The notes: a model not told the origin generated them from the letters alone. DNA of 64,000 nt from UBA5951 sp012269555 (GCA_038147755.1 JAYQTS010000008.1:1-64000), one strand, 5' to 3'; positions 19,935 through 31,215 are shown, numbered from the stretch's first letter. Numbers and translations: made by a program.

Positions 19935-22597
19935 TCAGCCTTTTTTATAAAGGTCATGAATTTCGTACAACATATTTAAGGCCTCTTTTGGTGATAGATC
20001 ATCTGGGTGAAAAGACTGAAGTAATTCGAAAATTTCAGTGCGTTTTGATTCTGTCTCATTATGAGAGCTAGGTGCTGCCACCTTGGCCAAAAGAGGAAAA
20101 TTAACCCCTTTTTCAGAGAGAATTTGTTCTTCTGACCATCGTTGGCTTTCCAACTCTGATAATATATTTTTGGCACGCTCTACTACGTTGTCTGGTAAAC
20201 CGGCTAACATTGCCACATGAATACCGTATGACCTTCCAGCTCTACCTTTAGTGACTTTATGAAGAAAAACAATTTCCTGTCTCCACTCTTTAATTTTCAT
20301 ATGAAAGCTCATTACGTCAGAAAGTTTCTCTTCCAAAATAGTAAGCTCATGATAGTGGGTTGCGAATAATCCTCTACATCGATTAATGTCATGCAAATTT
20401 TCTAGGGTGGCTTGAGCTATTGCAAGTCCATCATAAGTAGATGTACCGCGTCCAATTTCATCAAGAATTACTAGAGATTTAGGAGTGGCATGCCTCAAAA
20501 TTGCTGCTGTTTCAAGCATTTCAATCATAAAAGTGGATTGACCTCTTGCTAAATCATCGGACGCGCCAACTCTGCTAAATAATTTATCAACAATACCAAT
20601 ATTTGCCTTTTTTGCTGGTACAAATAATCCTGCTTGAGCCAAAATAACAATAAGAGCGTTTTGGCGAAGAAAAGTTGATTTGCCCGCCATATTAGGTCCT
20701 GTTACTAACCAAATTTTTTTACCTTGTAATAAGTCACAATCATTTTCTATAAAAGTTGTATTACCGCCTGATGTAAACTCGACCACGGGATGTCTACCAG
20801 CTTCAATCATAAATTGAGCGTTATTTGTAATTACGGGTCTAACGTAATTATGATTTTCAGCCAGTGATGCGGTAGATAAAGCAACATCAATCTGAGCAAT
20901 AATAGAGGCACATTGGGCAATTTTAGTCTCGCATTTCAAGAGTTCCTGGACCAGGCTATCATACAAGGATTGCTCTATAGTTAGCGCTCTATCCGCTGCT
21001 GTTGTCAATTCCCTCTCTAAATCTGCAAGCTCAATTGTTGTAAAACGCAAAGCCTGAGCTGTTGTCTGCCTGTGTATGAATTTGGCATTAGACATCAACT
21101 TTTCTGCATGGATAGAACGAACCTCAATATGATATCCAAGAAGATTATTGTATTTAATTTTTAGAGATGTGATAGCAGTTTCATCACTATACTTTTGCTG
21201 AAGCAAAACTATGTGCTCTCTACTTTTTTTGCTCAAATTACGCAACGAATCAAGGCTTACATCAAAACCAGAACGAATAAAATTACCATCCCTTACTAGT
21301 AACGGTAAATCATCTGCTAATGCATCTTTAATTTTTGTGGACACCGAATAGGGGCTGACTATTATTTCATCAATATTTGCAAAAAGTGGTTGACGGGATG
21401 ACGTAACACATTGCGCAATCAGTTTAAATATTTTCTCAGTTTTTTCGATAGCAGTGGCGAGAAAAAATAAATCTCTTGGTCCACCTCTCCGAACAGACAA
21501 TCGACAAAGAGACCTTTCAAAATCAGGGATCCCTCTTAACAAATTTTCTAGATTTGATTTTAATAAGCGTTCACTCAAAAACCAATTTACAAGGTCCAGA
21601 CGTTCTTCAATTTGACCCTTTACAGCCAATGGTGATGCTATTCTGCTGGCTAGCAAGCGTGCTCCTATCGCTGTTTTAGTTTTATCAATAATATTTAATA
21701 GGCAACCATGTTTCTCACCAGACAAAGTTCTTGTAATCTCAAGTGACCGGCGTGTTGCTGGATCTATCTCCAGAATTCTATTATTTTCCAACAGAATGGG
21801 TTGTCTTAAAAAGGGTTTTTGTGAAATTTGTGTTTGGCTTAGGTAATTCAGAATACCGTGTATTGCCGATAATTGTGCTCTTGAATAGGCCAATTTATTC
21901 AAGTTCACTGAATTAGGAAAAAGGCTTGGAAAACATCCAGTGGATTGTTGCTATCGAAACTATCTTTTGGTAAAGCGAAAATACATGAAATTTCTTTTAT
22001 TTTTTGGAAAATTATTTCTTGGCCTTCTGGATATAATATTTCTGCAGGATTAAGGCGTTCAATTGTAGATAAAATAGATTCCTCATTAATATCTTGAGTA
22101 TGAAAAGTACCAGTTGACATATCAGCCCACGCTACTGCGAAATTACCATTATCATTGCCAATAGCTAGTAAAAAATTATTGAGGTCAGGAGCTAATATAC
22201 TGTCTTCGTTTAAAGTGCCTGCAGTTACAACTCTCACAACAGACCGCGGTAAGGGTCCTTTACCTCCTCTTTTTTTGAATGATTCTGGTGTTTCTGCCTG
22301 TTCGCAAACGGCAACACGATGTCCAAGTCGAATTAATTTTTCTAAATAACCATCCACCGAATGAACTGGAACACCGCACATGGGTATATCAATCCCATTC
22401 AGCTGCCCTCTTTTTGTCAGGACTATACCGAGCAATCCTGAAACAATTTCCGCATCGTGGAAAAACATTTCGTAAAAATCGCCCATACGATAAAATAGCA
22501 AAAAATCCTGATACTGTGATTTTATATCGAGGAACTGTGCCATCATTGGTGTTGGCTTCGATGATAAACTCAAACTAGTTTTTTGTGTTTTTGACAT
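19935..22597 (-). CDS. mutS: DNA mismatch repair protein MutS (one frameshift)
   Basis: The N-terminal frame (to about 21905) contains MMAQFLDIKSQYQDFLLFYR and MGDFYEMFFHDA, holding the mismatch-recognition Phe-Tyr-Glu, then ARG-like segment GIDIPMCGVPVHS. The second frame has the core and clamp domains and the ATPase with TGPNMAGKSTFLRQ (Walker A), DELGRGTSTYDGLA-like ILDEIGRGTSTYDGLAIA, and THYHEL. The two parts add up to 887 residues, the usual length. The frame changes near 21910, after NPLDVFQAFFLIQ, consistent with one indel. MutS recognises mismatches and recruits MutL. It diverges from maeB across 100 bp. Confidence 0.96.
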
Positions 22598-22697
22598 GTT
22601 ATACTACTCTGACCTACTAATTCGTGAGCATTCAATTTATAAAAAAAGATAACGAAACCATCTAAATAACTTATTTCAACAAAAACTTATTATCAAT

Positions 22698-24973
22698 ATG
22701 AATAGGGCCAAAATGCAGGATAAAATTAAGAATTTAAAAGAAGATGCAATAACTTTTCATACAACGGGAAGGCCTGGAAAACTTGAAATAACACCAACCA
22801 AACCTCTTAACACACAGCGAGATTTGTCACTTGCTTACTCACCGGGTGTAGCTGAACCCTGTGTAATTATAAATAAAGACCCTGAAACCGCTTATGATTA
22901 TACGGCAAAAGGTAATATTGTTGCAATTGTCTCAAATGGAACTGCCGTTTTGGGATTGGGAAATATTGGAGCTGTTGCCTCAAAACCCGTTATGGAGGGA
23001 AAAGCTGTTCTATTTAAAAAATTCGCAGATCTGGATGGAATTGATTTAGAGGTTGATACCGAGGACCCTGAAAAGTTTATTGAAGCTGTTTCCTTATTAG
23101 GCCCATCATTTGGTGGAATTAATCTAGAGGATATTGCAGCACCTGAATGTTTTATTATAGAGCAAAGATTGCGTGAAATTATGGATATACCCGTGTTTCA
23201 TGACGACCAGCATGGTACTGCAATAATCACTGCTGCAGGTTTAATGAATGCACTATATTTAACTGGACGTAATTTTAAAGATATTAAAGTTGTATGTAAT
23301 GGCGCAGGTTCTGCGTCTATCGCTTGTGTGGAACTCATAAAAGCTATTGGCGTACCTCACAACAATGTTATCCTTGTTGATCGAACGGGTGTAATATATC
23401 AGGGTCGCGAGAAGGGCATGAACCAATGGAAATCAGCTCATGCGGTTAAAACTGATGCTCGTAGTCTTGAGGAAGCGATAGTGGGAGCTGATGTTTTTTT
23501 GGGCCTTTCTGTTGCTGGAGCTGTAACAAAAGAAATGGTTAAAAAAATGGCTAAAGAGCCAATTATCTTTGCAATGGCAAACCCAGACCCTGAGATTTCA
23601 CCTGAGGATGCTAAAGCCGCTAGGTCAGATGCAATTATTGCGACAGGTCGCTCAGATTATCCTAATCAGGTTAACAATGTTTTAGGATTTCCATATATAT
23701 TTCGAGGTGCATTGGATGTTCGTGCCTCAGCAATAAACGAAGAAATGAAAATTGCTGCTGCAAATGCTATTGCCATGCTTGCGAGGGAAGATGTGCCGGA
23801 CGAAGTAAATAATGCTTATTCAGGGCAGCCTTTAAAATTTGGGAGAGATTATATAATTCCAGCACCCTTTGATCCAAGACTTATATCAGCAATTTCTAGT
23901 GCCGTAGCACAAGCAGCTATGGATACTGGTGTCGCAAGGAAACCGATTAGTGATATGCAGGCTTATAAAAAAGAATTATCAGCCCGCCTTGATCCAACAG
24001 CAATTTTTCTGCAAGAAATTTTTGAACGTATATCCTCTAAAAATGCTCGGGTTGTATTTGCAGAAGGTGAAGAAGAAGTCGTGATTAGAGCAGCTCTTGC
24101 TTTTAGGAACAGCGGGTATGGCCAACCAATTCTTGTTGGTAGAGAACACAGAATAAAAGGGCAATAGAGCAACTTGGGCTAGATGGTGCTGATGACTTGC
24201 CCATAACTAATGCGAAAATATCAAAACAAAATGATGTTTACACTGATGCTCTCTATAATCGGCTTCAAAGACAAGGATATCTCTATAGGGATTGCCAGCG
24301 AATGGTAAATTTAGACAGAAATATTTTTGGTGCTTGCATGATTGTTAACGGAGAGGCTGATGCAATGGTAACTGGTGTTACAAGATCTTTTAAAGCAAGC
24401 TTTGAGCATGTTAGACGTGTTATTGACTCTAAAGATGAAGAAATTTTCGTTTCTTGCTCTATGCTAATTTTAAAGGGAAGGACAGTTTTTCTTGGAGATA
24501 CATCAATTTATGAACGTCCAACAGCGGAACAACTTGCTCAGATTGCAATCTCTGTGTCAAATCAAGCTAGGTTGATGGGACACACCCCCCGCGTTGCTTT
24601 ATTATCTTTTTCAAATTTTGGCAATCCTTCTGGCCCTTCAACTGACCATATAGCCAAAGCAACAAAAATTCTTGATTCTATGAATGTTGATTTTGAATAT
24701 GATGGTGAAATGAGTGCGGAAGTCGCTTTAAATTACGATTTACAAAGGCAAAGATACCCTTTTTGCAGATTAACAGGAGCAGCAAATATTTTAATTATGC
24801 CTGGTCTTCATTCTGCAAATATTTCATTTAAGCTTATGCAACAACTGGGTGGAGGCTCAGTTATTGGACCTATGCTAATTGGCTCTAAACATCCATTCCA
24901 GATTGTCCAAATGGGTGCGCAAGTAAATGATATTGTAAATGCTGCAGCTATGGCCGTTTATGAAACACTTTAA
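22698..24973 (+). CDS. maeB: NADP-dependent malic enzyme with phosphotransacetylase-like C-terminal domain (one frameshift)
   Basis: The first 489 codons hold the malic enzyme: LAYSPGVAEPCVIINKDPE, GLGNIGAVASKPVMEGKA, INLEDIAAPECF, and the Rossmann motif VVCNGAGSASIACVEL. The C-terminal phosphotransacetylase-like domain starts RVVFAEGEEEVVIRAALAF and continues after a break near 24160 (ILVGREHRIK, then IEQLGLDGAD) through NVDFEYDGEMSAEVAL to AAMAVYETL. The total of about 758 residues is normal for MaeB, which converts malate to pyruvate and makes NADPH; the PTA-like domain is thought to be regulatory. The break is a one-base indel. Confidence 0.95.
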
Positions 24974-24979
24974 CTGAAT

Positions 24980-25804
24980 ATGAGATTTCGTATAAAAAAC
25001 AATTTTTTCAAAAAACACTTAAAGTTTAGTTTAATTTTTACAATCAGTGTTTTTCTATCAGCATGTGAAAGCATTCCCAGTAATAGCTCAAAACCCGTTT
25101 TTAAAATTGCAAACTTTCCTTCCGTTAAACAAAAAAAAGAAAATTTTAATAATGGTGATCAAAAGGTTAATCAATCAAAAACAGAAAAAGAAACAGATTT
25201 GGTTAAAACAAATGTCTTAAATGAAGTAACTCAACCAGGAAAAATAACCTTAGATGTCGTCCCACAAGAAGAACGTAAAAACAATGGTCAAAAAAATCCG
25301 GAGGAAATGGTAGACCAAAACGCTTTCACTAGTTCACCAGATTCAAAAGAGACTAAAATTCAAGATAATCAATTATCAGATACTAATAGTCTTGCTTTTA
25401 CAAAAGATAACTTTGAAAACAAAAAATCAAAACCGGACAGAGAAAATTTGGATAAAAAAATATTAGAATCCAAAACGCACCAAGAAAATAAAATTGCCTC
25501 GTTAACAACTATACCCCAAGCCCCAATGAAGCCACCCCCTATTAAAAAAATAAAAATTAATTCCTTAATAAATGTAAAAGTTGAAAACCTTGAGAGTGTT
25601 CTTGGTAAACCCAATTTTGTTATAATTGATGAAGTTATGAATTTATGGCAGTACGAATTTGGTAAATGTATCATAGATTTTTTTCTTAAGTTCAGTGAGA
25701 ATAATTATTCCGTCGTATTTATAGATATAAGAGCAACTGAACTCGGTTATAGTACAGATATGACTACTTGCGAAAAAGAGTTGTCAAATGCGTTGAGCCA
25801 TTGA
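24980..25804 (+). CDS. Predicted lipoprotein with a long charged linker and a conserved C-terminal domain
   Basis: Intact 274-residue protein. It starts with a lipoprotein signal peptide ending in the lipobox LSAC (Cys29). Residues 30-185 are a low-complexity linker rich in Lys, Asn, Glu, Asp, Gln and Ser, probably disordered. The last 80 residues (VKVENLESVLGKPNFVIID, LWQYEFGKCIIDFFLKF) resemble a small domain seen in alphaproteobacterial lipoproteins, where an aromatic/Cys pair WQY...C is conserved; I cannot name it. It starts 7 bp after maeB, so cotranscription is likely, and its stop is 14 bp from the convergent nth stop. Function unknown. Confidence 0.75.
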   Translation: MRFRIKNNFFKKHLKFSLIFTISVFLSACESIPSNSSKPVFKIANFPSVKQKKENFNNGDQKVNQSKTEKETDLVKTNVLNEVTQPGKITLDVVPQEERKNNGQKNPEEMVDQNAFTSSPDSKETKIQDNQLSDTNSLAFTKDNFENKKSKPDRENLDKKILESKTHQENKIASLTTIPQAPMKPPPIKKIKINSLINVKVENLESVLGKPNFVIIDEVMNLWQYEFGKCIIDFFLKFSENNYSVVFIDIRATELGYSTDMTTCEKELSNALSH

Positions 25805-25818
25805 TTTCAGAATAGCTT

Positions 25819-26486
25819 TTAAGGCATGTTTTTTTCTACATAACCACAAAAAATTGAAATTAAACAGGCGGCACAATCAGGCTTTCTAGCCTTACAAACA
25901 TAACGGCCATGCAAAATAAGCCAGTGGTGGGCTCCTTTTTTCCATTTGTCTGGTACTCTTTGGAGCAATTTTTTTTCTACTTCATTTGGTGTTTTTCCAG
26001 GGGCTAATCCGGTTCGATTACTTACTCTAAAAATGTGCGTATCAACTGCAATAGTTGGCTGCCCAAAGGCCTCATTCAATACGACATTAGCTGTTTTTCG
26101 ACCAACTCCTGGCAACGCCTCAAGTAATCCCCTATCTTCTGGCACCACACTTTTATGTTCTTCTATCAAAATCTTAGATAATTTGAAAACATTTTCAGCT
26201 TTATTATTATATAAACCAATAGTTTTGATATGTTGCTTAATCTCCGAAACACCTAATTTAACCATGTCTTCGGGGTGGAAGCTTTTTGGAATAGTGTTTT
26301 CGTCGCTTTATTTACACTGACGTCCGTTGCCTGTGCCGATAATACAACCGCAACTAGAAGTGTGAATGAGTTTATAAAAGTCAACTCTGTTTTTGGGTGA
26401 GGGTTTGCTTTAGATAATATCTGGAACAACGGGTCTATATTTGATAAAACCATTTTATTTTGTTTAGTTTTAAATTTAGACCCCAT
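25819..26486 (-). CDS. nth: Endonuclease III, DNA glycosylase/AP lyase (one frameshift)
   Basis: The N-terminal frame has LTFINSFTLLVAVVLSAQATDVSVNKAT, the Nth helical start. The frame changes near 26260. The C-terminal part has the helix-hairpin-helix LPGVGRKTANVV with the catalytic Lys, then VDTHIFRVSNR with the catalytic Asp, and the [4Fe-4S] loop C-x6-C-x2-C-x5-C (CKARKPDCAACLISIFC). All catalytic and cluster residues are present. The enzyme removes oxidised pyrimidines in base-excision repair. An internal Met (26453) is the more likely start, as the first 11 residues are atypical. Confidence 0.95.
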
Positions 26487-26539
26487 TTTTTCCCTCTTTT
26501 ATGCTAAATAAATAAAGTTAATAATTTGATGGTTAAAAC

Positions 26540-27055
26540 ATGTTTAAACAATCTGAGAATTCTCACTGGCATTACGAAACAAATCTAAAACAGCGCGAGA
26601 TCATCACAATCACTTTATGCCCATATCGTTCTCTTGGAAACCTTGGTTATTTATATCTTATGATAGGATTTATAGGGTTAATATTTTTCTTAAGTTTATT
26701 TTTTTATTCCATGGGCGCTTGGCCTGTTATTGGCTTCTTAGGCGTTGAAATCGGGTTAGTATGGTTTTTATTTAAGGTAAATTATAAATCTAGCAAAAAT
26801 TTTGAGCAAATATTGATAACCAAAAACTCAACATTTATAAAGAAAATAAACTGGAGCGGTACTATAATTGATTTTACCATTGAGTCTCCCTGGATAAAAG
26901 CTAGCTGTATTAAATCTATAGGTACATCGGATAAGCTTTTTTTGAACTATCATGCTGAGCAGTTGGAGATAGGAGAGTTTCTTCCACCACAAGAGAAAGC
27001 ACATCTGGCTAGCGCGTTGAATAATTGTTTTGAGCGTATGAGAGGCGCTTGTTAA
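26540..27055 (+). CDS. DUF2244 family membrane protein
   Basis: Intact 171-residue protein. Two hydrophobic helices lie at about residues 37-60 and 64-80, followed by a soluble C-terminal half. The pattern (a short soluble start, ITLCPYRSLG, two helices, then IDFTIESPWIKAS and an LPPQEKAHLASALNNCF tail) fits DUF2244, an uncharacterised alphaproteobacterial integral membrane family, often found close to nth. It diverges from nth (54 bp) and its stop overlaps the convergent dapB stop by 4 bp. Function unknown. Confidence 0.78.
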   Translation: MFKQSENSHWHYETNLKQREIITITLCPYRSLGNLGYLYLMIGFIGLIFFLSLFFYSMGAWPVIGFLGVEIGLVWFLFKVNYKSSKNFEQILITKNSTFIKKINWSGTIIDFTIESPWIKASCIKSIGTSDKLFLNYHAEQLEIGEFLPPQEKAHLASALNNCFERMRGAC

Positions 27056-27873
27056 CTAAGTACATCATCCATTGTAAAATAGCCATTAAAATTGGTTTGA
27101 TTTGATTTGTCCGAAATAAATTGAGCGGCTTTTAAAGCCCCGCGCGCAAAAATCACCCTATCATTAGCTTTGTGGGTCAATTCTATGCGCTCATTTTTTC
27201 CAAAGAATATAACTGTATGTTCTCCCGCAATATCGCCACCACGAATTGCAGAAAAACCAATGTCACCTTTTTTACGCGCTTCTGTTATTCCATCACGCCC
27301 ACTAACACGGACCTTTTCTAATAATACAGAGCGTCCTTGCGCTGCAGCTTTTCCTAATGCGAGTGCTGTGCCAGATGGGGCATCTAATTTTTGATTATGA
27401 TGGGTTTCAATAATTTCTATATCCCAGCTATCCTCTAATTTAGAAGCAATTTGTTGCACTTGTTGTAAAAGAATTGTTACGCCTATAGAAGTATTCGCAC
27501 AATAAATGATAGGGATAAGTTTACCAGCATCTGATATTTTTTTTTCCTGCGCCTTATTAAGACCTGTTGTACCTATTACCATAGGAGTGTTTGTCTCTAG
27601 AGCAATTTGAACGTGTTCCATGGTAGCTTCTGGTTGAGTAAAATCAATGATAACATCACTGCTATTTCCTAAGATATCAGCGGAAGAAGAAATTTTAATC
27701 CCTGTTTTGGGAATGCCAAGATTGTCCGATATGTCGCGCCCAATTAATTTAGAATTAAGTGTCTCTGTTGCAGCAACCAGCTCAAATGAACTGTCTTCTT
27801 GAATAAGCCTTGCGATCATTTGACCCATTCGACCACCAAATCCCGGAAGAGCAACTTTTATAGGGGCAAACAT
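27052..27873 (-). CDS. dapB: 4-hydroxy-tetrahydrodipicolinate reductase
   Basis: Intact 273-residue enzyme. The NAD(P)H-binding ALPGFGGRMGQMIARLI is at residues 8-24, VIGTTGLNKAQEKKI at about 99-113, and the active-site motif IETHHNQKLDAPSGTA at 155-170. DapB reduces dihydrodipicolinate in the lysine and diaminopimelate (peptidoglycan) pathway. It follows dnaJ by 63 bp on the same strand and may be the last gene of the heat-shock transcript, an arrangement known in several alphaproteobacteria. Confidence 0.96.
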   Translation of the reverse strand: MFAPIKVALPGFGGRMGQMIARLIQEDSSFELVAATETLNSKLIGRDISDNLGIPKTGIKISSSADILGNSSDVIIDFTQPEATMEHVQIALETNTPMVIGTTGLNKAQEKKISDAGKLIPIIYCANTSIGVTILLQQVQQIASKLEDSWDIEIIETHHNQKLDAPSGTALALGKAAAQGRSVLLEKVRVSGRDGITEARKKGDIGFSAIRGGDIAGEHTVIFFGKNERIELTHKANDRVIFARGALKAAQFISDKSNQTNFNGYFTMDDVLS

Positions 27874-27936
27874 CTTTATTCCTAACGATTACAATACTTC
27901 ATGATTATAAAAATTAACATTACTAGCTATTAGTTA

Positions 27937-29067
27937 CTAGTCATTTCCAAAGATACGCTTTACCCGTTTCATAAAACCTTCAGTCTCTGGTGACACACTT
28001 CCTTGTTCGCTAAATTTCCTTAATAACTGTTTCTGCTCTTGAGTCAGCTCTGTTGGCGTTTCCACATGAATCTCAACGATCTGGTCTCCTATTCTGGAGC
28101 TTCGAAGTACAGGCATCCCTTTACCCCGCATTCTAAATTTCCGATTTGATTGGGTGCCGGCATCAATCTTTAATTTTGTTAACTTTCCAGTTAAAGTCGG
28201 TACCTCTATGGAGCCCCCTAGTGCTGCTGTTACCATTGGAACAGGTATTTTTACATATAATGTATCGGCGTCACGCTGAAAAATTGAGTGCTGATCAACT
28301 GATATAAAAATATATAAATCTCCCGAGGTAGCTCCTCTTAATCCAGCCTCTCCCTTACCCGAAAGGCGAATACGTGTACCTGTATCTACACCAGCTGGCA
28401 CAGTTACGGACAATGTTTCTATTTTTTGGACTCTGCCCTGACCACGACAGGATTTACATGGGTTTGAGATAGTCTCTCCAACTCCCTGACATGACCCACA
28501 TGTGCGTTCTATAGTAAAAAACCCTTGTTGTGCTCGAACCTTTCCGTGACCGCCACATTGTGAACATGTTACTGGCTTACTTCCTTTAGCCGCTCCTGTT
28601 CCTGCACAGTCCTCACACTTTCCAGACACTGTAATCTGTATATCTTGATTACACCCTGAGTAAGCGTCCTCTAGCGATACAGATAGGTCATATCTTAGAT
28701 CAGCTCCTTTCCTGCTCTGTCTACCCTCGTTCTGCCCGCCAGAAAATTCACTAAACATTTGCTCAAAAATATCAGAAAAACCTCCTCCTCCAAAACCACT
28801 GGAAGCAAAGCCACTAGCACCTCCAAACCCCCCACTTGTCTGGTCAAAAGCAGCGTGGCCCAACCTATCATAGGCAGCTTTTTTTTGAGGATCTTTCAAT
28901 ATTTCATATGCTTCAGCAGCCTCCCTAAAGCGTTCTGCTGCTACTTCATCATCCGGGTTTCGGTCAGGGTGATTTTGCATAGCTAATTTTCGATATGCGG
29001 ACTTTATGGCTTTATCATCCGCATCCCGGCTGATCCCAAGCACTTCATAAATATCTCTTTTTGACAT
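27937..29067 (-). CDS. dnaJ: Chaperone protein DnaJ (type I Hsp40)
   Basis: Intact 376-residue protein. The J domain (1-70) carries the HPD motif in QNHPDRNPDD. A Gly/Phe-rich region with repeated GGFGG and SGFGGGGF follows (about 77-110). The zinc domain has four CxxCxGxG repeats: CEDCAGTGAAKG, CSQCGGHGKV, CGSCQGVGET, CKSCRGQGRV. DnaJ stimulates DnaK ATPase and presents unfolded clients. It lies 108 bp after dnaK; that gap contains a hairpin that may influence relative expression. Confidence 0.97.
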   Translation of the reverse strand: MSKRDIYEVLGISRDADDKAIKSAYRKLAMQNHPDRNPDDEVAAERFREAAEAYEILKDPQKKAAYDRLGHAAFDQTSGGFGGASGFASSGFGGGGFSDIFEQMFSEFSGGQNEGRQSRKGADLRYDLSVSLEDAYSGCNQDIQITVSGKCEDCAGTGAAKGSKPVTCSQCGGHGKVRAQQGFFTIERTCGSCQGVGETISNPCKSCRGQGRVQKIETLSVTVPAGVDTGTRIRLSGKGEAGLRGATSGDLYIFISVDQHSIFQRDADTLYVKIPVPMVTAALGGSIEVPTLTGKLTKLKIDAGTQSNRKFRMRGKGMPVLRSSRIGDQIVEIHVETPTELTQEQKQLLRKFSEQGSVSPETEGFMKRVKRIFGND

Positions 29068-29125
29068 ATAAGGTAACCAACATTAGTTATTAATTAAACG
29101 ATAAAACGAATAACAAAAGAATCAG

Positions 29126-29157
29126 CCATGCTCAAAATATATTTATGAAATGCATGG
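29126..29157 (-). other. Hairpin between dnaK and dnaJ
   Basis: A perfect six-base inverted repeat CCATGC (29126-29131) / GCATGG (29152-29157) with a 20-base AT-rich loop lies in the 108 bp between the dnaK stop and the dnaJ start; an inner TCA/TGA pair can extend it. No T-run follows on the minus strand, so it is not a normal terminator. It could stabilise or process the dnaK-dnaJ message. This is inference from position. Confidence 0.35.
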
Positions 29158-29175
29158 TATTAAATATATGAAGAC

Positions 29176-31112
29176 TTAATTAGCTTTTTTCATATCTTCT
29201 TCATTGTCTTTATCACTATCGTCAATTTCTTCAAAATCAGCATCTACAACCTCATCCGAATTTTCATTAAGATTTTTTTCTGATGTCGGTTCCCCATCTT
29301 TATCATCAGAATCTCCAGAGTATGCAGCCTCTCCTAGCTTCATCATCGTGGTGGAAAGTGCCTCTGTTTTTCTTTAATTAGCGCTTCGTCTTCTCCTTCA
29401 AGAGCGGATTTTACGGCTGCAACTGCTGCTTCAACATCCGACCGTAAAGATGGATCTGCTTTGTCACCAAGATCAGAGAGGGTTTTTTCTGCGGTATGAG
29501 TCAAAGCTTCAGCCTGATTGCGTGTTTCGACTGTTTCTCTTCTTTTTTTATCATCTTCAGCATACAACTCTGCATCTTTAACCATTTTCTCTATCTCATT
29601 TTCTTCTAATCCGCCTGAGGCCTTAATTGAAATAGCCTGCTCCTTACCAGTAGCCTTATCTTTGGCGCTAACTTTCACTATACCGTTAGCATCAATATCA
29701 AATGTTACCTCAATCTGTGGAACTCCTCTTGGAGCAGCTGGAATTCCCTCAAGGTTGAATTGACCAAGTGGCTTATTATCACTCGCCATTTCTCTTTCGC
29801 CTTGGCAAACTGAAATTGTAACAGCTGATTGATTATCGTCAGCTGTAGAAAACACCTGACTTTTCTTAGTTGGTATTGTTGTGTTTCTGTCGATTAAACG
29901 AGTAAAAACTCCACCTAAAGTCTCAATACCCAGCGACAAAGGAGTTACATCTAAAAGCAAAACATCCTTTACATCGCCTGTGAGAACACCTGCTTGGATT
30001 GCAGCGCCACATGCCACAACTTCATCTGGGTTAACACCACGATGAGGTTCTTTCCCAAAAAATTTTTCTACCGTCTCAATGATCTTAGGCATACGGGTCA
30101 TACCGCCAACTAATATAACCTCATCAATCTCAGATGCAGCTAAACCGGCATCTTTAAGAGCTTTACGACAAGGCTCTAAACTCCTCTCCACTAGACTAGA
30201 CACAAGACCTTCCAATTTTGCGCGTGTGATTTTCACGTTTAAATGTTTTGGCCCTGACTGATCTGCAGTTATGAAAGGCAAGTTAACATCTGTTTGAACA
30301 GCACTTGATAATTCTATCTTAGCTTTTTCTGCTGCCTCTTTTAGACGCTGTAATGCCATTCTATCATCTCTCAGGTTTATACCTGTTTCTTTCTTAAATT
30401 CGTCAGCTAAAAAATCTATGATTGCCTGGTCAAAATCCTCACCACCGAGGAAAGTATCTCCATTAGTTGATTTAACCTCAAAAACCCCGTCCCCAATTTC
30501 CAATATCGATACGTCAAAAGTACCGCCTCCTAGATCGAAAACTGCCACAATCCCGGACTCTTGCTGGTCTAGACCATAAGCGAGTGCGGCTGCTGTAGGC
30601 TCGTTAATAATTCTCAGAACTTCAAGCCCAGCAATTTTTCCCGCATCCTTAGTTGCCTGTCTTTGCGCATCGTTAAAATAAGCTGGAACAGTGATAACAG
30701 CCTGATCAACCGTTTCACCAAGATAACTCTCCGCATCTTCTTTCAGCTTCCTGAGAATAAAACTTGACATTTCTGAAGGTGAAAATTCTTTCCCTTCTAT
30801 ATCTATCCATGCATCACCATTTTTTGCAGGCTTAATTTTAAAAGGAACCAAATCAGAAAAACTTTTGGTGGCATCATCATCAGACCGGCGACCAATCAGA
30901 CGCTTAACAGCGAAGATGGTTTTCTCTGGATTAGTTACGGCTTGCCGTTTTGCAGCCTGCCCAACCGTCCTCTCATCATTTTCTAAAAACGCAACCATTG
31001 ACGGGGTAGTTCTACTACCTTCCGCGTTTTCAATAACTTTAGGTGCTTTGCCGTCCATAACAGCAACGCAAGAGTTTGTTGTTCCTAAATCAATTCCAAT
31101 TACGCGACCCAT
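29176..31112 (-). CDS. dnaK: Chaperone protein DnaK (Hsp70; one C-terminal frameshift)
   Basis: The ATPase domain starts VIGIDLGTTNSCVAVMDGKAPKVIEN and contains VITVPAYFNDAQRQATKDAG, AVFDLGGGTFDVSILE and EVILVGGMTRMPKI. The substrate domain has DVTPLSLGIETLGG. Near 29365 the frame is lost after ALIKEK: restoring one A in a run of five gives TEALSTTMMKLGEAAYSGD, and the frame then runs through an acidic tail (VVDADFEEIDDSDKD) to a TAA at 29178-29176, about 646 residues. DnaK is the main ATP-dependent Hsp70. A consensus heat-shock promoter lies about 75 bases upstream, so it can be expressed apart from grpE. Confidence 0.97.
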
Positions 31113-31186
31113 TTTTCTAATCCTTCAAAAATATTAATTTCCAAAAAAGGGAAATTTAGCCTCATTTATAAAGCCATAATAAACCA

Positions 31187-31215
31187 CATATAAGTGTTGT
31201 TTTCTCTCATGCAAG
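31187..31215 (-). promoter_or_regulatory. RpoH (sigma-32)-type heat-shock promoter of dnaK
   Basis: On the minus strand CTTG (31215-31212), 17 bases, then CTTATATG (31194-31187). This matches exactly the alphaproteobacterial heat-shock consensus CTTG-N17/18-CYTATNTG. Transcription would begin near 31180, giving a leader of about 67 bases before the dnaK ATG at 31112. The leader contains a 7-base inverted repeat (AATTTCC / GGAAATT, 31136-31156) close to the start codon. Confidence 0.75.
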
